A stretch of DNA of 19,271 nucleotides from JAXGTD01 sp040775095 (lineage in GTDB: Bacteria > Pseudomonadota > Gammaproteobacteria > Chromatiales > Chromatiaceae), in contig JAXGTD010000084.1 of assembly GCA_040775095.1 (NCBI GenBank), positions 1 to 19,271 of the forward strand, read 5' to 3'. The notes under the pieces were generated by a model, which saw only the letters and a program-made list of their open reading frames with translations, did not search any database and was not told the origin of the DNA. The position numbers and the translations under genes are program-made. Positions 8,701 to 16,363 of the stretch are shown here, piece by piece. Numbering within the stretch: the stretch's first letter is position 1; each line of letters begins with the position of its first letter.

Positions 8701-8938
8701 AACGATTCGCGCCCTCACCACTGGCGTGCGCGCAGGCAATCTCTATGTCAACCGCAATATGGTCGGCGCCGTGGTCGGCGTGCAGCCCTTCGGCGGCGAG
8801 GGCCTGTCCGGGACCGGCCCCAAGGCCGGCGGGCCACACTATCTGCAGCGCTTCGCCGTCGAGAGACTGGTCAGCATCAACACCGCCGCGGCCGGCGGCG
8901 ACGCGGGGCTGTTGTCGCTACAAGACGATCCGGACTGA
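5780..8938 (+). CDS. putA: Bifunctional proline dehydrogenase / L-glutamate gamma-semialdehyde dehydrogenase
   Basis: PutA oxidises proline to P5C with FAD, delivering electrons to quinone, and then P5C to glutamate with NAD+. From the ATG at 5780 the protein is 1052 residues. CGAGG lies about 10 bases upstream; an in-frame ATG at 5714 is less likely because its extra 22 residues look unrelated to the family. The PRODH domain (about 20-480) shows RLVKGAYWDGEIK near 349-361 and RLHGMGESLYR. The P5CDH domain (about 520-1035) shows SPWNFPLA at 700, the catalytic base E804 in ETGGQNA, nucleophile C838 in GQRCSAL, and GEGLSGTGPKAGG near the end. No ribbon-helix-helix domain precedes PRODH, so this is the short enzyme-only type and not the trifunctional self-repressing form. 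Confidence 0.95.
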   Translation: MPFFSPVLCADPAYAAIQAARHAAEAECVQRTLAAIDLSDDQRRDVLERARGWVRAVRRRPGAGGPLDAFLTGYALTSHEGIALMCLAEALLRVPDEATMDRLIRDKLGGTDWGPRPDRRGSLFVNASTWALMLTGRLIDWHDDPATDLRGALRRRLERGGGPLIRTALRHAMTILGEQFVMGRDIDEAIVRASRSHDRHSFDMLGEAARTEADAARYQERYLLAIDAVGRSAGAAGPILGPGISIKLSALHPRLEPSQGARVRTELLPRLTALAQQARAHGIGLTIDAEEAARLDLTLDLLAALCAEPSLSGWDGLGVAVQAYQLRALPVIDLLHILARRHHRRLMVRLVKGAYWDGEIKVAQQMGLPAYPVYTRKRHTDCSYLACAGKLLDASDRLYPQFATHNAHAIAAVLAMARGRPFELQRLHGMGESLYRVVAHDADAPACRAYDPVGAHEDLLPYLVRRLLENGTNSSFVNRIADARAPVEAVVTDPVDATRRSRRASHPRIPLPRDLYRPDRANSRGVDLGDPVALGALYRAMQQALGPGWRAAPLPGERNTPNTASPDPGAPRAVLDPADRRRRVGQVVEAGPAAIEQALAAAHAAAPGWERTAVVVRANCLERAADLLEARQGLFVAMCVREAGKTVADGVAELREAADFCRWYATRARELFAAPRAMQGPTGEANLLSLHGRGVFACISPWNFPLAIFVGQVTAALAAGNAVIAKPAEQTPLIAAEAVRLLHEAGIPPEVLHLLPGDGPTVGAALIADARIAGVAFTGSLEVAQSIHRSLAARAGPILPLIAETGGQNAMVADSSALPEQLVMDVIASSFNSAGQRCSALRVLFLQQEIAEHILTMLAGAMAQLRIGDPWDLATDIGPVIDEAAADRLARHCRRMQREARLIAECPLPPGAGHGTFFAPRVFEIASLDQLRGEVFGPVLHVIRYAAADLDRVIDAINAAGYGLTFGVHSRIDQTIRALTTGVRAGNLYVNRNMVGAVVGVQPFGGEGLSGTGPKAGGPHYLQRFAVERLVSINTAAAGGDAGLLSLQDDPD

Positions 8939-8948
8939 CCACGCGGCC

Positions 8949-8970
8949 GCCGTGACCAGACGGCCACGGC
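8949..8970. terminator. Short hairpin between convergent putA and debranching enzyme genes
   Basis: The perfect 6-bp arms GCCGTG (8949-8954) and CACGGC (8965-8970), with a 10-nt loop, lie in the 42-bp gap between two converging genes. No T-run follows on either strand. A weak bidirectional terminator is plausible from position alone. Confidence 0.3.
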
Positions 8971-8980
8971 AGGGCGGGGT

Positions 8981-11059
8981 TCAGCCGGCGGCGCAGACCC
9001 GCCAGTAGGCCTCCAGCGTGCAGCCGACCGACCAGGCCTGGGCCGGGGTACCACGGGGGGCGTGCGGGGGGTCGCCGTCGAAGATCTCGCTGATGCTGCC
9101 AAGGCCGGCATCGCGGATGTGGCTTGCCAGTGGCGCCAGGCGCGAGAGCGCGAGCGCGCGGTCGGCCTGAACGCGATATTCGGCGATCACATAGTGGCCG
9201 AGCAGCCAGGCCCAGACGGTGCCCTGGTGGTATGCCCCGTCGCGGGCGAGCACATCACCGAGATAGGTGCCGCGATAGGCCGGGTCGCTCGGCGCGAGGG
9301 TCCGCAACCCGTATGAGGTCAACAGATGCTCGGCACAGCAGGACACGATCGCGGCCTGCACCTGGGCCGACAGGGCCGAGCTCGGCAGACTGACCGCCAG
9401 GATCTGGTTCGGCCGAATGGCGGCATCGTTGCCCTCCGGCCCATCCAGCACGTCGAAGAGGCCCTCGCCGTCGGCGCGGATGAAACGCTGGAATCCGTCG
9501 CTGACCCGGGACGCGAGCTCCGCAAACGGGGCCGCGTCGGCACCGATGCGCCCGGCGAGCTCGCCCATGACCACCAGCGCGTTGTACCAGAGGGCGTTGA
9601 CCTCGACCGGCTTGCCGATGCGCGGGGTGACCACCCAGTCGTGGACCTTCGCGTCCATCCAGGTCAGCTGCACGCCGGGCTCGCCGGCCCGGACCAGGCC
9701 GTCGGCCGGATCCATGCCGATACCGTAGCGGGTGCCGCCGCGATAGCCGTCAACGATGGACTGCAACGCGGGCCAGGCCCGCTGCAAGGCGGCGGTGTCG
9801 CCCGTCGCCTCGAGGTAAGCGCGCCACGCCTCGATGTACCAGAGGGCCGCGTCGACACTGTTGTATTCGGCCTGTTCGCCACTGCCGGGAAACAGGTTGG
9901 GCAGCATGCCGCCATCGATGAAACAGGCAAAGGTCTCGAGGATGCGCCGGGCAGTGCCGAAACGTCCGGTCGCGAGACACAGGCCTGGAAGCGCGATCAT
10001 CGTGTCGCGCCCCCAGTCGCCGAACCAGGGGTAGCCGGCGATGATGGACTCTCCGGCGGGATCCTCGTGCAGGGGGCGGGCAAAGACGAAGCTGTCCGCG
10101 GCCAGCAGCAGCCGACGGATCCAGTCGGGTGCACCGGCAAACGGGTTGGCGGCCTCCGCCTCGTCGCCGCACGCCGTCTCGAGCAGGTGCCGATCGCGAT
10201 CGAGATGGCGCCGGATTGCGGCATCCAGGTCCAGACCGGAGGGTTCGCCCTCGGGCGGCTCGTTGGTCGCGGCGGCGATGCCCACCCAGCGCCCGGGAGT
10301 CAGGTCCAAGTGCGCAAACCCCACCCGCAGGTGGTTGTCGCAATCCTCGAGGCCGCGCTCGCGCTCGCGCGGCAGGTCAAAGCCCTCGATCCAGGCCGGT
10401 GCGGCCGCCAGCTGGCCGCCGATGGCCCGCACCCCCAGCGACAGCGGCCCCACCGGGCCGGGACCGAAGGCCACCGTCATCGCGGCGCCGTCCACGACGA
10501 TCTCCGGGTCGAGCCCGCCAGCGGCGCTGACCTGATGGTGGTCTCGGGCATTCACCAGCAGCGCAACCCGCAGCTGCAATGCCCGCTCGGGAGATCCGGG
10601 CAACCGCCGCCAGGCACAGTAGACCCGGTCGCAACCCTGCTCGAGCCAGATTCGCTGCTCGATGCGCATCGCACCGATTGCAAACACCCAGACCGGCATC
10701 CGGCCGTTGAGCCGGAAGGATTCCGTGAGGACGTGTCCCGCCGGCTCGACCGCCCCGCTGGCCCATCGATTCGTGAACAACGGCCATTCCCGGTCGCCGT
10801 CGATTAACGTCGCCTCGGCCTTGGTAAACATCAGGGTCCGGCCCAGCGGCGGATGCGCGTTGGCGATCAACAGCCCGTGATAGCGGCGCGTCAATGTCCC
10901 GGCGATGGTGCCGGCGGCATAGGCACCGCGCCCATTGGACAACCACCATTCGCGCCGCTCGGCCTGACCCAGATCGGCGCAGACGGCGCGGCCAAACCCC
11001 AGGGTCTGAATCAGATGTGGCGCCCGGGAAGGGTCGGTGTCGGTCGCGTTGGATCCCAT
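8981..11059 (-). CDS. Glycogen debranching enzyme, amylo-alpha-1,6-glucosidase (GH133-type)
   Basis: This enzyme hydrolyses alpha-1,6 branch stubs in glycogen. The 692-residue protein has an N-terminal beta-rich domain beginning WWLSNGRGAYAAGT and RRYHGLL (about 38-62), the usual opening of bacterial GDE-N proteins. An (alpha/alpha)6 barrel of the GDE_C type follows. Recognisable active-site segments are FGDWGRDTMIALPG (about 346-359), NSVDAALW, TWMDAK, VEVNALWYNAL, YHQGTVW and SEIFDGD near the C terminus. Length is normal for the family. The ATG at 11057-11059 has GGGAC about 8 bases upstream. A TATACT hexamer at 11150-11155 could be part of its promoter, but no good -35 element was found. 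It converges on putA. No other glycogen gene is in the window. Confidence 0.93.
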   Translation of the reverse strand: MGSNATDTDPSRAPHLIQTLGFGRAVCADLGQAERREWWLSNGRGAYAAGTIAGTLTRRYHGLLIANAHPPLGRTLMFTKAEATLIDGDREWPLFTNRWASGAVEPAGHVLTESFRLNGRMPVWVFAIGAMRIEQRIWLEQGCDRVYCAWRRLPGSPERALQLRVALLVNARDHHQVSAAGGLDPEIVVDGAAMTVAFGPGPVGPLSLGVRAIGGQLAAAPAWIEGFDLPRERERGLEDCDNHLRVGFAHLDLTPGRWVGIAAATNEPPEGEPSGLDLDAAIRRHLDRDRHLLETACGDEAEAANPFAGAPDWIRRLLLAADSFVFARPLHEDPAGESIIAGYPWFGDWGRDTMIALPGLCLATGRFGTARRILETFACFIDGGMLPNLFPGSGEQAEYNSVDAALWYIEAWRAYLEATGDTAALQRAWPALQSIVDGYRGGTRYGIGMDPADGLVRAGEPGVQLTWMDAKVHDWVVTPRIGKPVEVNALWYNALVVMGELAGRIGADAAPFAELASRVSDGFQRFIRADGEGLFDVLDGPEGNDAAIRPNQILAVSLPSSALSAQVQAAIVSCCAEHLLTSYGLRTLAPSDPAYRGTYLGDVLARDGAYHQGTVWAWLLGHYVIAEYRVQADRALALSRLAPLASHIRDAGLGSISEIFDGDPPHAPRGTPAQAWSVGCTLEAYWRVCAAG

Positions 11060-11263
11060 TCAATTGTCCCGAAAAGTAGCGCGTATCGAGTGACGAGCAG
11101 CGAGGTTTCTCAGGCCATTTAAATTGAGATCGATCCGCCAGGAGCCGCAAGTATAGCCCACATGCCCGCGTTCACCCCGCGGTCCCGAACCACCGCGCGG
11201 GGTGCCGGCGCACGCATGAACAGCCGCCTGGGGTTCTCGACTCAGGTCGACGCGCGGGTCTCG

Positions 11264-11884
11264 TCAGCGCGATTCGAGCGCGCGCCCGGGCACCCGCACC
11301 GTCAGCGCCGGCCACACGGCGAGCCCCTCCACGGAGCTGACCAGGCTTCCCGTCTCCATGTCGTCGACCATGCTGCTCAGCGCGGTGCGCACAACCATCT
11401 CACCGCGCCCCTCGATACCCTCCAGCCGGCCAGTCCCACCGGTGACGATGAACTCGCCTTGGCAGGCGTCGTGAGCCCCCTTGCACGTGAAACGCGCGAA
11501 GGCGAGGTCGCCCGCGCTGCTCGTGATGTTGCAAAAGCCGCTGCTATCGATCGTGTCCTGAAACTGGCGGATGTGGGTCATCGCCGGGCAGGTGATGATG
11601 GCGGAGTCGAGCGCCCTCTGTTCTCCCTCGATATACATGATGCCCTCGTAGCGGCCGACGAACAGCAACTCCTCCGGGCCAATTTGGAACACCTCGCCCT
11701 TGCCCTCCCAGGGTGCGAGAATCTTCACCGTGACCTCGCGCATGGCACCAACCGCGGCGTCCGGGACCGCCCCTGAGGCCGAGCCTGGTTCCGCCTCGGT
11801 GACTTGCGCGCCCGTCGCGGCGGGCGGCATGGCGGTCCCCACCGATGCGGCGAACACAAAGATGATGGCGTTGCGGCTGCGCAT
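11264..11884 (-). CDS. Secreted protein with a probable small beta-barrel domain, function unknown
   Basis: The 206-residue product has a signal peptide (residues 1-26, ending TGAQ), a linker rich in Ala, Gly and Glu, and a domain from about residue 48. That domain has alternating beta-like segments, four cysteines (in ITCPAM, GFCNI, FTCKG and DACQGE), and the motif VTGGTGRLEGIEGRGEM. The GGTGR-x-x-G-x-x-G pattern is typical of secreted beta-barrel proteins resembling the allene oxide cyclase/dirigent fold. I cannot assign a substrate. The ATG at 11882-11884 has GAGAGGA 8 bases upstream. It is transcribed divergently from the protease gene at 12147. The cysteines could form two disulfides in the periplasm. 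Confidence 0.75.
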   Translation of the reverse strand: MRSRNAIIFVFAASVGTAMPPAATGAQVTEAEPGSASGAVPDAAVGAMREVTVKILAPWEGKGEVFQIGPEELLFVGRYEGIMYIEGEQRALDSAIITCPAMTHIRQFQDTIDSSGFCNITSSAGDLAFARFTCKGAHDACQGEFIVTGGTGRLEGIEGRGEMVVRTALSSMVDDMETGSLVSSVEGLAVWPALTVRVPGRALESR

Positions 11885-11923
11885 GGACGGTCCTCTCGAG
11901 GCGTGGGTGCGGATTGCGCCGCG

Positions 11924-11931
11924 ATTCTATA
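11924..11931 (-). promoter_or_regulatory. Candidate -10 element for the secreted protein gene
   Basis: TATAGAAT on the minus strand lies about 40 bases before the start codon at 11884, leaving a short leader that contains the ribosome binding site. No convincing -35 hexamer is visible at the right spacing, so this rests on the -10 alone. The rest of the divergent 262-bp region (11885-12146) also holds TGCTAGAAT on the plus strand near 12030, an extended -10-like sequence that could serve the protease gene. Confidence 0.3.
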
Positions 11932-12146
11932 CCGAACGGCGTCGTGAAACCGGGTCGTGAACAGGCCCCGTGCCGTTTCCGGGTCGAGCCCCCCCGGTGT
12001 TCCAGTCAGGCCGCCGGCGCGCCGGTCTGCTAGAATCGCGCCGGGCTTCGTCGCCGTTCCGCGCGTGGGCGTCCCGATCGGACCCGAGGCCCGCGCACCG
12101 CCGCGGCGCATGGAGAAATGGGAATGAGTGCCTTGACCACCCCAGA

Positions 12147-12623
12147 ATGAAGCATCCACCCCTGACACTGGGCTGGCGCGAGTGGGTCGGATTGCCCGCC
12201 CTCGGCCTGCCACTGCTTAAAGCCAAGGTGGACACCGGCGCGCGCACCTCGGCGTTGCACGCGTTCGAGGTCGAACCGTTTCATCAGGCCGGGCAGGCCT
12301 GGATACGCTTCCGTGTCCACCCGGTCCAGGGGCGCTCTGACCTGGTCGTCGTGTGCGAGGCACCGGTGCTGGACCAGCGGCCAGTGACCGACTCGGGCGG
12401 TCACCGCGAGCAACGATACGTCATTGAAACCGGATTGCGCGTCGGCGCTGCCGAGTGGCCGATCGAGTTGACGCTGACCGACCGCGACACGATGCGCTTT
12501 CGCATGCTGGTTGGACGCACCTCGATCGCGGGTCGGGCACTGGTGGATCCGCGCCGATCGTTCATCACCGGCCGCACGGCGGACGCGCTCGCACCCTATC
12601 GCGATTGCCTGCCGAACGCATGA
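12147..12623 (+). CDS. Retropepsin-like putative ATP-dependent zinc protease (PF05618 family)
   Basis: The 158-residue cytoplasmic protein carries VDTGARTSALHA, with the aspartic-protease-like D29-T30-G31 triad characteristic of PF05618. FRMLVGRTSI then matches the second conserved block, followed by VDPRRSF. Relatives are often encoded beside RimK-type ATP-grasp ligases or inactive-transglutaminase membrane proteins, where peptide or peptidoglycan maturation is suspected. No such partner is in this window. The name ATP-dependent zinc protease is historical and the fold is retropepsin-like. The start is the only in-frame ATG near the conserved N terminus; no clear Shine-Dalgarno sequence precedes it. 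The gene lies 57 bp before the pseudo-cyclase gene and may be co-transcribed with it. Confidence 0.88.
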   Translation: MKHPPLTLGWREWVGLPALGLPLLKAKVDTGARTSALHAFEVEPFHQAGQAWIRFRVHPVQGRSDLVVVCEAPVLDQRPVTDSGGHREQRYVIETGLRVGAAEWPIELTLTDRDTMRFRMLVGRTSIAGRALVDPRRSFITGRTADALAPYRDCLPNA

Positions 12624-12680
12624 CGCCCCCGCCTACAGGGCGCGCCGGCCGCACCCCCGCCGACCCGTCCGGCCCATGAG

Positions 12681-14807
12681 ATGCTGATTCGAAGCTACAA
12701 ATCCGCGTTCATTCTGCTCTTTCTGGGGCTGTTAACGATTACCGTCGCCAGCGTCGCGGCGAACGCCTATCGGCGTGCCTCCGAGGCCTCGCTCAACCTC
12801 TCGGCCGATATCCTCGCGGAGATGTCCGAGCGGCTCGTCAATCGCACCACCGACATCTTTGACGATGCCCGCAACGATCTCGCGACCGACGCCCTGGTGC
12901 TGCGATCCACCGGCATCACCAAACAGTCCGATGAGCTCGACTGGCTGTTCTGGACGCAGTTGGCGCGCAGCCCACACCTGGGTTCGCTGTACGCGGCCGA
13001 CCCCAACGGCAGTCTCGTCCAGGTTCGCAAGCAGCCGCAACTGATGTCCCGGCTGATCGATCGCTCGGACGGCGCGCCACGCGAGCAGGAACGCTACCGC
13101 GACGAGCAGTTCGCGATCATCGCCCACATCACTGGCGATGCGCGTTTCGATCCGCGCACCCGAGACTGGTACCAGGGCGCCATCGCGCGTGCGGGAGCCC
13201 TTTACGTCACCCCGATCTACCGTTTCGAGTCCGATGGCCAGCCTGGCATCAGTATCGCGCGGGCGGTCATGGGTCCCGACGGCGCCGCGCGCGCCGTGCT
13301 CGGTGCCGACATCGCACTGGGGGATCTCTCGGGATTCCTCTCCTCCCGGCACCTGGCCGAAGGCGGCGTACCGCTCATCGTCAATGGCAGCGGCCAGTTG
13401 GTGGCGTACCCGTACGCGCTGGAGCTCACCGAGCCGGCGACCGCGGAAAAAGGTGCACTGCCGCGGGTCACCGACTTGAAGGCCGACTGGCTGGTCAATG
13501 CCTATCGCGGGCTGCACGACGGCACCGCCCGCGTCCATAACAACGGTTCCGTCGACTACGCGCTGATCAAGACCGACGGGGCCACCTACCTCGTGCACCA
13601 GCAGGCCTTCCCCACCGACCTGGGGATCGACTGGGACCTGTTCATCGTGGTACCGGAGGCCTCGCTGCTGGCGTCCGCCCATCGCCTGCTGAGCGAATCG
13701 GTGGTGATCTCTCTGATCATCCTCTGCGTGGCCAGTTTCGCCGTCTGGCTGCTGGCCCGCGAGCTCTTCGTTCCGCTGGCCCAGCTCGAGCGCAACACCC
13801 GGCGCATCAAGGCCTTCCAGTTTCAGGACGTCGAACGCGTCGGCTCGCGGTTTCGCGAGATCGCGGCCCTGGATGAGTCCATCTGGAGTATGAAACGCGG
13901 GCTGCAGTCACTCGAGAAGTTCGTCCCGACAGACGTGGCGCGCCACCTGATCGAATCCGGCGAGGAGGTCACGCCAAGCGGTGAGCGGCGCGAGCTGAGT
14001 TACTTCTTCACCGGCCTGGATCAGCTCTCGCGGCTCTGCAGCGCGCTGCCCCCGGAGCGCGTCACCGCGGTGCTGGCCGGTGAGCTGGACCACTTCACCC
14101 GGATCATCCTGCGGCTGAAAGGCACCGTCGACAACTATCTCGGTGAAAGCATCATGGCGTTCTGGGGCGCACCGATCCCCAGCGACGACGGGACCGAACG
14201 CGCCTGTCTCGCGGCACTCGCCTGCCGCCGGCTGGAGGCCGAGCTCTATGCGCACTGGAACGAGCCTGACACGCCACCGCCGAGGAACCTGTACTCGGTG
14301 CACAGCGGGCACGCAATCGTCGGCAATATCGGCTCGAGTCAACGCATGAGCTACACCGCGTTGGGTGAGAATGTGATCCTCGCCTGGGAGCTGCACCGGC
14401 TCAACCATCGCTACGGGACACGCATCCTCGTGAGCGATGCCGCGCGGCGGCAGGTTGCCGAGCAATTCTGGTTTCGCCGGGTCGACCTGCTGCCACTGGA
14501 CGACGGGCGCGTGTGGATGCCGGTGTTCGAGCTCATCGACGAGCGCCAACGCCCGCTCGACCCGATCCAGGCCTCCTTCATCACTCGTTACGAGGCCGGC
14601 CTTGGCGCGCTGCATGGCGAGCACTGGGAGCAGGCCGAGGCCACCTTTCGGGAGCTTGGAAAGGAGTATCCCGAGGACCCCTCGGTGGCGCTTATGTTGC
14701 GCCGCTGCGGCGCACGCAGCCGGGGATTCCACCTGCTGACCGAGGCCATCGACGCCAGCGTCGGCGACAGCCACCACGGCGGAACCGGAGCGGGATCCGG
14801 AGCGTAA
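12681..14807 (+). CDS. Double-Cache membrane protein with degenerate class III adenylate/guanylate cyclase domain
   Basis: The 708-residue protein has an N-terminal transmembrane helix (about 9-30), a large periplasmic double-Cache-like sensor (about 35-335, including RDWYQGA), a second helix (about 341-362) and a short HAMP-like linker. A class III cyclase homology domain (about 415-605) follows, then a single TPR-like helix pair (about 635-670). The cyclase fold is clear from AFWGAPIP, VGNIGSSQRM and SYTALGENV. The catalytic residues are not kept. The first metal Asp aligns with G445, the second with E489, the purine-selecting Lys with N485, and the transition-state Asn and Arg with I566 and E570. 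Only the class IIIb-type Thr (T559) remains. It is probably a signalling or scaffolding pseudo-enzyme. The next gene starts 4 bases after its stop. Confidence 0.88.
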   Translation: MLIRSYKSAFILLFLGLLTITVASVAANAYRRASEASLNLSADILAEMSERLVNRTTDIFDDARNDLATDALVLRSTGITKQSDELDWLFWTQLARSPHLGSLYAADPNGSLVQVRKQPQLMSRLIDRSDGAPREQERYRDEQFAIIAHITGDARFDPRTRDWYQGAIARAGALYVTPIYRFESDGQPGISIARAVMGPDGAARAVLGADIALGDLSGFLSSRHLAEGGVPLIVNGSGQLVAYPYALELTEPATAEKGALPRVTDLKADWLVNAYRGLHDGTARVHNNGSVDYALIKTDGATYLVHQQAFPTDLGIDWDLFIVVPEASLLASAHRLLSESVVISLIILCVASFAVWLLARELFVPLAQLERNTRRIKAFQFQDVERVGSRFREIAALDESIWSMKRGLQSLEKFVPTDVARHLIESGEEVTPSGERRELSYFFTGLDQLSRLCSALPPERVTAVLAGELDHFTRIILRLKGTVDNYLGESIMAFWGAPIPSDDGTERACLAALACRRLEAELYAHWNEPDTPPPRNLYSVHSGHAIVGNIGSSQRMSYTALGENVILAWELHRLNHRYGTRILVSDAARRQVAEQFWFRRVDLLPLDDGRVWMPVFELIDERQRPLDPIQASFITRYEAGLGALHGEHWEQAEATFRELGKEYPEDPSVALMLRRCGARSRGFHLLTEAIDASVGDSHHGGTGAGSGA

Positions 14808-14811
14808 CCGA

Positions 14812-15357
14812 ATGCATCCACGTGACGAGGACCTGCTCGACGATGCCGTCGACCGCTTCGCCCGGCTCTTCCGCGCGATCGAGGTGCGGCAGTCGCGCAT
14901 CGAGTCTCGGCTCGTCTGGCTCTACCAGCTCGCCTTCATCGCCTTCGTGATCCTGGTCGCGTCGATCTCCTTCATGACCATCATCCTTTCCCAACAGGTC
15001 CCCGGCATGACCGCGGCCATCACACACATGAACGGACGCTTTAGCGAGATCGCCGACGACATGGTGAACATGGAACGGTCGGTGGGGCTGATGGGTACCA
15101 ACATGGACACGCTGCCGCGCATGGTCAGCCATGTCGACGAGATCCATGGCAGCGTCGCGTTCATGTCCCACGACGTCTCCGCGATGGCCGGGCACATGGC
15201 GAGCATCGATGCGGGCGTCGGCGCGATGGAGCTGAACATCCTCGACATGCGCCAGTCGTTCGAGGTCATGGATCTGACCGTCGGCCGCATGGGTAAGGAC
15301 GTCAACCACATGTCCCAGCCGATGCGTATGTTCAACTCGCTCAATCCGCTTCGCTAG
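14812..15357 (+). CDS. Methionine-rich single-pass membrane protein, function unknown
   Basis: The 181-residue protein has an acidic cytoplasmic N terminus (DEDLLDDAVDR), one transmembrane helix at about 35-58, and a long extracytoplasmic segment. That segment has about 19 methionines in the whole protein, spaced mostly 3, 4, 7 or 11 residues apart, consistent with a helical coil whose hydrophobic face is methionine. It ends in GKDVNHMSQPM. It starts four bases after the pseudo-cyclase stop, and GGAGCG inside that gene's end is a usable ribosome binding site. Spacing argues for one transcript and a shared role. No enzymatic domain is visible. Methionine clusters can bind Cu(I), and a cox operon lies upstream, but metal binding is speculation. 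Confidence 0.8.
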   Translation: MHPRDEDLLDDAVDRFARLFRAIEVRQSRIESRLVWLYQLAFIAFVILVASISFMTIILSQQVPGMTAAITHMNGRFSEIADDMVNMERSVGLMGTNMDTLPRMVSHVDEIHGSVAFMSHDVSAMAGHMASIDAGVGAMELNILDMRQSFEVMDLTVGRMGKDVNHMSQPMRMFNSLNPLR

Positions 15358-15445
15358 CGGACCGGTTTACCGAGATGGCTCGATTCACCACCCGCCTCTG
15401 TTCGCGCTCCTCCATCGGGGGCCCATCGATGGCCATGGCCACGGC

Positions 15446-15967
15446 ATGAGCGATCGCGCCCGCATCGAACGGCTCAACGAGACCCTGACCCAGCTGGAGC
15501 AGATGCTCGGTCAGAGCGAGCATGCAGCGGAAAAGCGCGTCCGTGGCTTCGTCTCCATCGCTCGCATCGCCGCGGCGCTGACCGCGGTGTTGGCCCTGGC
15601 GAATCTGTACTTCATCAACGACCTGACCCAGGAGATCCATGCCGTCATCGCGCGCATGGAGCAGATGAACAGCCATTTCGATCAGGTCGCCGATCGCATG
15701 AACGCGATGCGGGTCCAGGTGGAGGGCATGGAAGAAAACGTCCGGCTGATGCCGGTCATGGATGCCCAGATGCGGGAGATCGCGAGCCATGTCGCATCCA
15801 TGCGCGGCAACGTGGAACAGATGCGAGGGATCACCGACTCCACCGCTCGGCGCATCGGGCGCATGAACGTCAGTGTCACCGACATGGCCGCGCGGTTCCA
15901 CCACCTCAACACGAGCATTGGCGCGATCGGCGGCGACGTCAACCAGATGGCCCTCCCGGTCCCCTGA
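15446..15967 (+). CDS. Second methionine-rich single-pass membrane protein, related to its neighbour
   Basis: The 173-residue protein repeats the design of the preceding gene. It has a charged coiled N terminus (residues 1-33), one helix at about 34-57, then a methionine-rich extracytoplasmic coil (about 15 methionines) that ends GGDVNQMALPV, echoing GKDVNHMSQPM in the neighbour. The shared G-x-D-V-N-x-M-x-x-P ending and matching topology suggest tandem duplication followed by divergence. The ATG at 15446 is 88 bases after the previous stop. No strong ribosome binding site is visible, and no other in-frame start extends it sensibly. No known enzymatic domain was recognised. Heterodimerisation of the two coils is an attractive but untested idea. 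Confidence 0.75.
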   Translation: MSDRARIERLNETLTQLEQMLGQSEHAAEKRVRGFVSIARIAAALTAVLALANLYFINDLTQEIHAVIARMEQMNSHFDQVADRMNAMRVQVEGMEENVRLMPVMDAQMREIASHVASMRGNVEQMRGITDSTARRIGRMNVSVTDMAARFHHLNTSIGAIGGDVNQMALPVP

Positions 15968-16360
15968 TGCATGCGCTGACTGGAGCGACGGCGATGCAGA
16001 CCACGAATACCTGGGCTTTTTCAGCGATCTGATCCCGTCGAACAGGAAACGATCGGGCAATCGCGGTGCGCCCAGCACGCGTGCCCCGGCGCCATTCCCG
16101 CGCCCGTCCCCTCCCGATCGTCGGACCCTCCCCGCCTCGGACGGGGGTTGGGCACCCGCGTCTGTAGGCGCCAGGGGTCTGGCGTCGAATCGAACAGATC
16201 CCGGGCGCGTCCCCTGGTCCCGCGGCGGCCGCGCACGGACCTGCACCTGTCGCGAAATGCCAAGCCAGCCGGGCCTCGATCACGGACACTCGGCGCGGAA
16301 CGTGGGGCCGAGCGCCTCGGTCCAACCAGGAACCGGTCCCGCCAAGAACCCGAAGCGTGG
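15968..16360. other. Gene-free stretch between the methionine-rich gene and the intron
   Basis: These 393 bases contain open frames on both strands, as any GC-rich DNA does, but none has a credible start, ribosome binding site or domain. The minus-strand frame at 15939-16325 is Arg/Gly/Pro-rich and looks like a shadow. The end near 16340-16360 is the 3' exon of the group II intron. I see no repeat, terminator with T-run, or RNA gene here. Confidence 0.5.
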
Positions 16361-16363
16361 GTA

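Noticed and set aside
11162..11776. A 204-codon plus-strand open frame
   Set aside because: It is antisense to the secreted protein gene, which has a signal peptide, ribosome binding site and structured cysteine pattern.
15939..16325. A 128-codon minus-strand open frame
   Set aside because: It is Arg/Gly/Pro-rich, with no ribosome binding site or recognisable domain, and it overlaps the end of a better-supported gene on the other strand.
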